Assembly: GCA_963930655.1 (NCBI GenBank)
Contig: OZ005615.1
Span: 15,952,001 to 16,016,000, forward strand
Origin: Myrica gale
Lineage: Eukaryota; Streptophyta; Magnoliopsida; Fagales; Myricaceae
Direction: 5' to 3'
DNA: 64,000 bases
Under the pieces are notes generated by a model that was given only the letters and a program-made list of their open reading frames with translations, was not told the origin of the DNA and searched no databases. This document shows, piece by piece, positions 58,801-64,000 of this stretch. The number at the start of each line of letters is the position of its first letter. Positions within the stretch are counted from its first letter, which is position 1. The translations under genes and the position numbers were made by a program.

Positions 58801-61434
58801 ATCTTGCTTCTAGATGTGAAATACCATCCTCAAATCCACCAATATACTTGAAAGGAGATATCAGACCCTGAGAATGGAAACAAACTAAGTCAGCTGGATC
58901 TCATTCACAAATTACTCGTCCTGCACAAAAGTGCAGAGAACATAAAATACTGAGACACATATATCTTATGCAAGAACTAGTTAAGGCAATAAGAGAGAAA
59001 ACTTGTCTTAGTTCACCAGTGAAAGCGCATCACTTTCTAGACTAACCATGAAACCTTCCATTTAACTATGATACAATCAATGCCCAATGCAATTCTGCAA
59101 GCCTAAAAAATAATGCCATTCAACTAACACAAACTAACTTGTGAATCTCTACAAAGAGTAGAAACGAATCGCAGAACACGTTGGGTAGAAGTAGAAAGAA
59201 AACCTATTAGGAGACATAAACACAGAACAAGAGATGTACATGATAGCATCAAAACACCATACAGAACATAACATGTGAGCAACAAATTTTTTATCTTACT
59301 CCAAATAGATAGGATAAGATTAGCAAATATCTTAGATCAACAAACCACTTTACCCAATAAGACATTTTTTTAAGGATCAGAAACAGACCAATCTAGTATG
59401 GCTTATGATCCAGACAGTCCAGAATACTCTATAGTTCCGAGATGGAATCTAAGATAATGTCATAAAAACAAGTGCTTAAAACAATAATAGAAAAAGAAGA
59501 AGCAAAACCATCTTAAATAACCTCCAGCAAATTACCACCCTCCCCCCAGAGACCGTAAATGCGTAATCCTGGATTTTTAGATAAATAGACAAATACATAA
59601 TGTCCCCTAGAAGATAATAGCGTCACAAACAATGCCAACATAAGAACAACTCTTGTCATTCATGGTCTAGAAACCAAATCTCAAATATATACACAAGGTG
59701 CAATAAGGTATGTTTCTCTACATCAACTTACATGCCCAACCCTGCTGATTAACCCAGAAGACCCAGCAGAACGCTGAGCAGTTGTAGTCAGAAATCCACT
59801 GGATCTTAAATTTCTCTGCAGAAGGCATAAAAGCGCCGATGCATTGGACAGCCAATACGGCAAAGTGACGTTCTCATCCCCAACCTGAAACACTTTTGAG
59901 AGTTCACAAATCTTTGGAAGCACATACATGAGATGTGCCCTAATCATTAAGGATCCATTAAATAAGAAGATAATTAGAAGTATCTAATTGAGTAAAAGGA
60001 TGCGAAATAGAAAGTAACATCAATCATACGAACCGCAATCAAGAGCATAGTCCCACTAACAAGACAAAGGCAATGGCAAGCAAAAGTAAAGAACCACCTT
60101 TAGAACATCATTAATTCCCTCTATAATGAAGTCGAAGATTTGAGTCCGTTCAGACTCAAAGGCATGCCAGTGAAGGAGACATTTGTATACGATGCAAGCT
60201 GCCGTTGGTTTACTATCTTTAAACCCCAAATCTTCTTTAATGCACCTCGATAAGCATTCATAATTGTCCTGCACATCAAATGTACATTTCAAGCTCCATG
60301 AAGGACACAAAAGTAAAGCACTAATCACAATAAAAACTATTCCTTATAAATAATAAATTATGTTCCTATAGATGATAAATTACTCTGTTATAGGAATGCG
60401 GTGAGCTGCAAAATCTAAAGCAGTAGGCTCTAGGAACAAAAAGAGTGAACCTGGTGCCTTTCCACAGTTAATTTCAATCGACGTGATTCTGAAAAACCTT
60501 GTGAAAACGATGCAATTAGCTTTGTAGGCGTGGGTGATTCCTGCATCAATAAGATTACATTAGAAGGAAAGAATAATAATCACCATGATTCAGCATACCT
60601 CATATTCAAGGGAAAACCGAGAGAAAGGAATCTTACAAATACAGGTTTCCGGTCAGTTTGGGGAAGAACAAGTGCACCAGAATATTTCTGCCCCATAAAG
60701 AAAATGATTACACGAATTGTACATAATAATATAATGATAAAGCCAATACTATTAGTTTGAAGAACCGTCAATTCCGCAACAAGCCATATAACAGTGAACC
60801 AAGCAGAATAAAACAGACAGCATGCATATCCATATCGCTGCATGTTTGCATGCAACTTACCTCAGAAAATGCTTTTGCAGAACCAGGACGGTTGCGCTTT
60901 GGAGACACACTCAAAGCTTTTTGTCGCAGGACATGATTCTCATCCTCTAAAAGTGAGAGCTTCTCCTCAAGACTATATTTTGTATTACAGAACCAATTTT
61001 AATCAGGATAAAGAGCATAACAAATGTGGAAAAATGAAAACTGACAAAAGTGGGAAAAAGTGAACCTGAAAAATGAATACCAACAAAAGTGTGAAAAAGT
61101 GACAACAGGCTCACAAAGAGTTTTTACAAGAGAACTGACACGAATACTGTACAACGGGCTGACAAAACTACAAATATAGAATCAAATTCCAGAAAAATGA
61201 GCCATTTCTTTAAGCATGATGAACTGAAGTATGAAGATGAGAGTATGAACAACCTGAAAATAACCTATGCTACTTTCATTAAATGAAAGAGTACCTTTTA
61301 ATGTTCCATTGGAGCTCGGAACATTTATCTTCAACTTCCTGCAACTTTTCTATGCTGTAACCCGTATCCTTTTGCGCCTTTACAAGCTGCAGCTCCAGCG
61401 TCGAGTTCTTCTTTTCCAAGGTATCCAGAGAATT
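55856..61434 (-). CDS. Class XI myosin, C-terminal 549 residues (15 exons, partial)
   Basis: Plant myosin XI moves organelles and vesicles along actin. Visible exons, high to low: 61,434-61,295; 60,972-60,861; 60,687-60,637; 60,540-60,451; 60,268-60,098; 59,884-59,732; 58,867-58,688; 57,863-57,726; 57,145-57,075; 56,977-56,878; 56,787-56,731; 56,639-56,583; 56,454-56,374; 56,292-56,210; 56,021-55,856. They join in one frame with no stops. The first two encode coiled coil ([30 protein letters not shown]). Then come the linker [20 protein letters not shown] and the globular (dilute) tail: [112 protein letters not shown], and the end [17 protein letters not shown]. Motor, IQ repeats and first coiled coil must lie beyond 61,440. 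The subclass (XI-F or a neighbour) is not settled. Confidence 0.92.
56293..56373 (-). other. GC-AG intron in the myosin gene
   Basis: After VSVSNE-type sequence (AACGAG) the intron starts GCAAGT rather than GT, a strong match to the minor GC donor consensus, and ends at TAG before GTGGTTGCACAAATG. The exons on both sides join in frame (SVSNE then VVAQMREIL), so the unusual donor appears genuine. Confidence 0.8.
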
Positions 61435-61987
61435 CTGTCAAACAACAAAGAAGCAATTTTTATGGAACTTTTTTCCAGACAAAAGCAGAGCTGCAGATGA
61501 GGTAAAATGGAAACAGAAATGCCATATTCATTGAGAATCTCTCTCAAAGAATCATAACTCCTTGATGTCAAGTAAACAAGATGTTCAACTGCAACATGCA
61601 TCAAACACTTTCAGCACAACCTGATGAATGCAGCAATTTGATTCCTAAGTAGAGTTGAAACAGATTTCTTTGTAATTATAATCCCAATATATGGTGATGT
61701 TTGGTATGGTGTAAATTTTCACCTTCTAAGGAATTTTTCGAGTAAAATTTTTTTACAACCAAGCAACAAAATCTCAAAATTTTCACACAAACTCCAACAC
61801 CGGTAGTGTTTGATTATTAAAATTTTGGATTCTTGGGGTTAGTGAAAAAGTGAAGATAGTTTATGAGAGTTGGTGAAAAAGTGACGAGAGAAAAGATTTA
61901 GATGAATATTATAATGAAAAGGAATAATTTGATGAGGAGAGATTATAATGGGGACATTCATTTAATTTACTTGTTTTTAGTATTTAG
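61435..61987. other. Probable myosin intron and retrotransposon left boundary
   Basis: The 3' acceptor (TTTGACAG) of the first visible myosin exon is at 61,435-61,436. Above it no further exon could be read. AT-rich sequence from about 61,690 leads to the LTR, whose exact start was not fixed. Confidence 0.45.
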
Positions 61988-62256
61988 TTGTGATTTATAT
62001 TTTAATAGACTAGAAGTTATTATGCTTTATTAAGTTTTGGCCCATGGGCTTTTAGGGTTTGCTTATGACCTTTGTTCTCTATTTAAGGTTAGTGAGAACC
62101 TTAAATCAATGAGACTGAGATAATAAAGTTTATTGGCTGCTGCCTCTTGCATTCAAAAATGTGTTTCCCCTTCTCCTTGGCTTATTTCTTCTCTTCTTCC
62201 CTATTCTTTCTTGAGCTTTCTATCTAATTCCTATTTCTCCACTATATTCCGCATCA
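61988..62256 (+). repeat. 5' LTR of a gypsy-type retrotransposon (left end approximate)
   Basis: The LTR ends at CCGCATCA (62,256), three bases before the primer site. It contains a TATA-like TCTATTTAAGG (about 62,079) and AATAAA (62,123-62,128), the normal order for U3-R-U5. TGTGATTTATATTTT at about 61,988 is one possible start; others are not excluded, and the 3' LTR lies beyond the window. Confidence 0.6.
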
Positions 62257-62259
62257 AAT

Positions 62260-62271
62260 TGGTATCAGAGC
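62260..62271 (+). other. Primer binding site TGGTATCAGAGC
   Basis: Exact complement of the 3' end of initiator tRNA-Met, directly downstream of the LTR terminus. Confidence 0.95.
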
Positions 62272-63263
62272 CCAAAATTCCTATTTCTTTTCCGTTTCTT
62301 TTGGTTGTTCGACGCTATACCTGTCACAAAATTGCCCATTGCTGTGTTTTTGTTTCTTGGTGTTCTTTGGTGTGTGAGTTGATCGCCGACGACCCAGCAG
62401 CCTTCTCAGCCTTCGCCGACGTTCCCCGGAGCTCCGGCCGCCACTGTTTGGCCTTTTTTTCCGGCGATCCAGATCTGTCCCACATGTTTTCATTGTTTTT
62501 CGTCGTGATTTGTCCAGATCTGAGCCTATATTTGAGTTTCTACATGATTTTCGGTCCACATAGGTGAAGCCTGCTTCGTTCCGCCACCGGCAGCCACCAG
62601 TTTCGGCCAGTTTCGGCGATTCCGGCCGATATTCACGGTTCCGGCCGATATTTTCCGGTTCAGGCCGAAATACATCCTGTTCCGGCCGATTTTTGCATTT
62701 TCAGGCCGAAATTCAACTCCTCTCGGTGTTTTCTCCCAGATCCAGGTCGTGTTTGACACTTTTGCTACGTTTTTGGACCCGAATCAAGCGGGACAGCACT
62801 TTCTTCGACGGTTTCTTGCCTCTACGGCCCTTTCAACGGCTCATTCGTGTTTGTGTTCACTAGTGATCTGAGGTGCGCTCGTTCCACTTCGTTTTTAGTG
62901 ACATAATTGCTCTTCTTTATAGATTAATTTGTCAACGAGTGTTACCGGTTATTTTTCACACTTTCGTTTTTATCCGATAGTCGTCCTCATACATTTTCAT
63001 TACTCGTTTGCTTCCTACGGTGAAAAAAAAAAAAATCAACGTATCTTTACCTTTATTGAATCCTTGTTTACCTTAGTAGTGAATTTGGTGCATTGTGTTT
63101 AGTCCTTGCTTTAATTTTTTTTAAAATTTAGCGCTACTTGTCTGCACATTTTGGATTTTTCTAATCCCCAAGGCCAAAATCTAATTTTTGCTCGAGTTCT
63201 TATTTTTCATTCAATTGCATCGGTGGTTTATTGATCTCAATTGCATTTTTAGGTGAGTGTTGC
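62272..63263 (+). other. Long untranslated leader of the retrotransposon
   Basis: About 1 kb between the primer site and gag. It is GC-rich at first and includes a repeat of TTCCGGCCGATATT / TTCAGGCCGAAAT units (about 62,600-62,716). Poly-A and poly-T runs follow near 63,020 and 63,120. Open stretches here carry no recognised domain. Confidence 0.7.
62600..62716 (+). repeat. Leader repeats built on CGGCCGA
   Basis: TTCGGCCAGTTTCGGCGA, TTCCGGCCGATATTCACGG, TTCCGGCCGATATTTTCC, GGTTCAGGCCGAAATAC, TTCCGGCCGATTTTTGC and TTTTCAGGCCGAAATTC follow at 18-27-bp spacing. Confidence 0.8.
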
Positions 63264-64000
63264 ATGCATTTGCGTAGCGGTCGTATAGTCAACCTTAGAT
63301 CCGTTGAACCAACCATGGACCCTACCCAATTTGAGGCCTTGACCCAACAAATAACGCAATTGACCACTCAGTTAGGTGCTGTCCAAGCTGACCTAACGGC
63401 AGCTCGTCAAGAAAATAGAGACCTAGCTACGAGGGTTGAGACCTTAGAGGTCCCGGGTCATCAAAATGACGCTGAATATTCAGATGCGCCCCCTAATAGA
63501 CGTCATCGTGATAGGAGAGATAGAGATAGACGCGACCGTAGAAATAGGGATTACGAGCGAGAGCGAGATCACTACGCTCGTGGTAATGAGTCTCCTCCAC
63601 GTCACGAGGAGCAACTCTTCAAGACCATTAAGCTAGATGCTCCTACCTTTGACGGCTCTTTAGATCCCCGCGTTTATACTCAGTGGATTAGGGATCTGGA
63701 TCGTTTCTTTGAGTGGTATGCAGTGTCTGAGAATAGGCGAGTGCAATTTGCTAGTATGAAGTTAGTTGGTAATGCTCAACTTTATTGGGAGAGTGTAGAA
63801 GATCTCCTTCTGAGGCGTCATGCGCCTCCAGTTGGAACTTGGGTTGAAATGAAGCGTCGTCTTCAGGAAAAATACATTCCCCAATCTTATATGGGAAATT
63901 TGTTAGATCAGTGGAATGCCCTTCGGCAAGGTAACAGATCTGTAACTGAGTATGTGACCCAATTTGATGAGTTTAGGATGCGTTGTCACATTGTTGAGGA
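63264..64000 (+). CDS. Ty3/gypsy gag, open and truncated by the window end
   Basis: Start ATG at 63,264 gives MHLRSGRIVNLRSVEPTM; a second ATG (MDPTQFEALTQQ, at 63,315) is also possible. A glutamine-rich coiled coil is followed by a strongly basic/acidic stretch (RRHRDRRDRDRRDRR), then the retrotransposon gag domain: KTIKLDAPTFDGSLDPRVY, WIRDLDRFFEWYAVSE, FASMKLVGNAQLYWESVED, WVEMKRRLQEKYIPQSY and LRQGNRSVTEYVTQFDEF. The frame is open for 245 codons without a stop, unlike every other retroelement here, so this may be a younger and possibly intact copy. The zinc knuckle and pol lie beyond the window. Confidence 0.92.
   Translation, partial: MHLRSGRIVNLRSVEPTMDPTQFEALTQQITQLTTQLGAVQADLTAARQENRDLATRVETLEVPGHQNDAEYSDAPPNRRHRDRRDRDRRDRRNRDYERERDHYARGNESPPRHEEQLFKTIKLDAPTFDGSLDPRVYTQWIRDLDRFFEWYAVSENRRVQFASMKLVGNAQLYWESVEDLLLRRHAPPVGTWVEMKRRLQEKYIPQSYMGNLLDQWNALRQGNRSVTEYVTQFDEFRMRCHIVE

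Noticed and set aside
61501-61604. Possible extra myosin exon (EHLVYLTSRSYDSLREIL)
   Set aside because: It is open in one frame, but it does not show the heptad pattern expected for the myosin coiled coil and its borders are poor.
61690-61870. Possible MITE between the myosin exon and the LTR
   Set aside because: GGTGATGTTTGG and CAACACC look weakly inverted, but the arms do not align well and no duplication could be defined.

Overview
This is a window of nuclear genome from a flowering plant, most likely a eudicot. It carries intron-containing plant genes (cytosolic ribosomal protein uL4, an OXIDATIVE STRESS 3-like protein, a class XI myosin tail) separated by large amounts of degraded transposable element sequence. 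No bacterial-type genes, rRNA, tRNA or CRISPR array were recognised. All calls come from reading the sequence by eye; no database search was possible.

Region 1 (about 663-30,960) is one large transposon nest. The outermost layer is a decayed Ty3/gypsy element on the minus strand, with an LTR remnant at each end (about 663-2,140 and 30,321-30,960) and its integrase split between 23,059-23,440 and 2,147-2,741. A Sirevirus-like Ty1/copia element (about 2,742-23,058, minus) sits inside the gypsy integrase. A 13.6-kb CACTA (En/Spm) DNA transposon (6,050-19,690, TSD TCA) is inserted in the copia integrase. A 4.8-kb LTR-like element (14,398-19,222, TSD ATCAG) is inserted in the CACTA. Side branches are an 805-bp insertion in one gypsy LTR, two opposite-orientation solo LTRs of one family nested in each other (26,596-29,116 and 26,802-28,453), a tandemly duplicated piece of gypsy pol, and a fragment of a second copia element (about 29,117-30,320).

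Region 2 (30,961-38,640) goes from unassigned sequence and a GC-rich repeat to the ribosomal protein gene RPL4 (two coding exons, minus strand, 36,098-38,373). Its promoter has the site II and telo-box motifs typical of plant ribosomal protein genes.

Region 3 (38,700-50,124) is again mobile: a relative of the 4.8-kb LTR-like element carrying a GC-rich minisatellite, MITE-like sequences, a solo LTR with TSD ACTAC (46,650-47,795), and a non-autonomous hAT transposon (47,865-50,116, 8-bp TSD CTTTCAAC). The hAT carries exon fragments of at least two host genes, SEC11 signal peptidase and a golgin candidate 3/4-type protein: a Pack-hAT-like structure.

Region 4 (50,125-61,700) is the more gene-like part: a two-exon OXS3-like gene (51,310-53,210, plus) and the last 15 exons of a class XI myosin (55,856-61,434, minus), including one GC-AG intron. 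All joined exons stay in frame.

Region 5 (about 61,990-64,000) is the 5' end of a Ty3/gypsy-type retrotransposon on the plus strand (LTR end, tRNA-iMet primer binding site, repetitive leader, open gag running off the window). It lies upstream of the visible myosin exons, possibly in a myosin intron.
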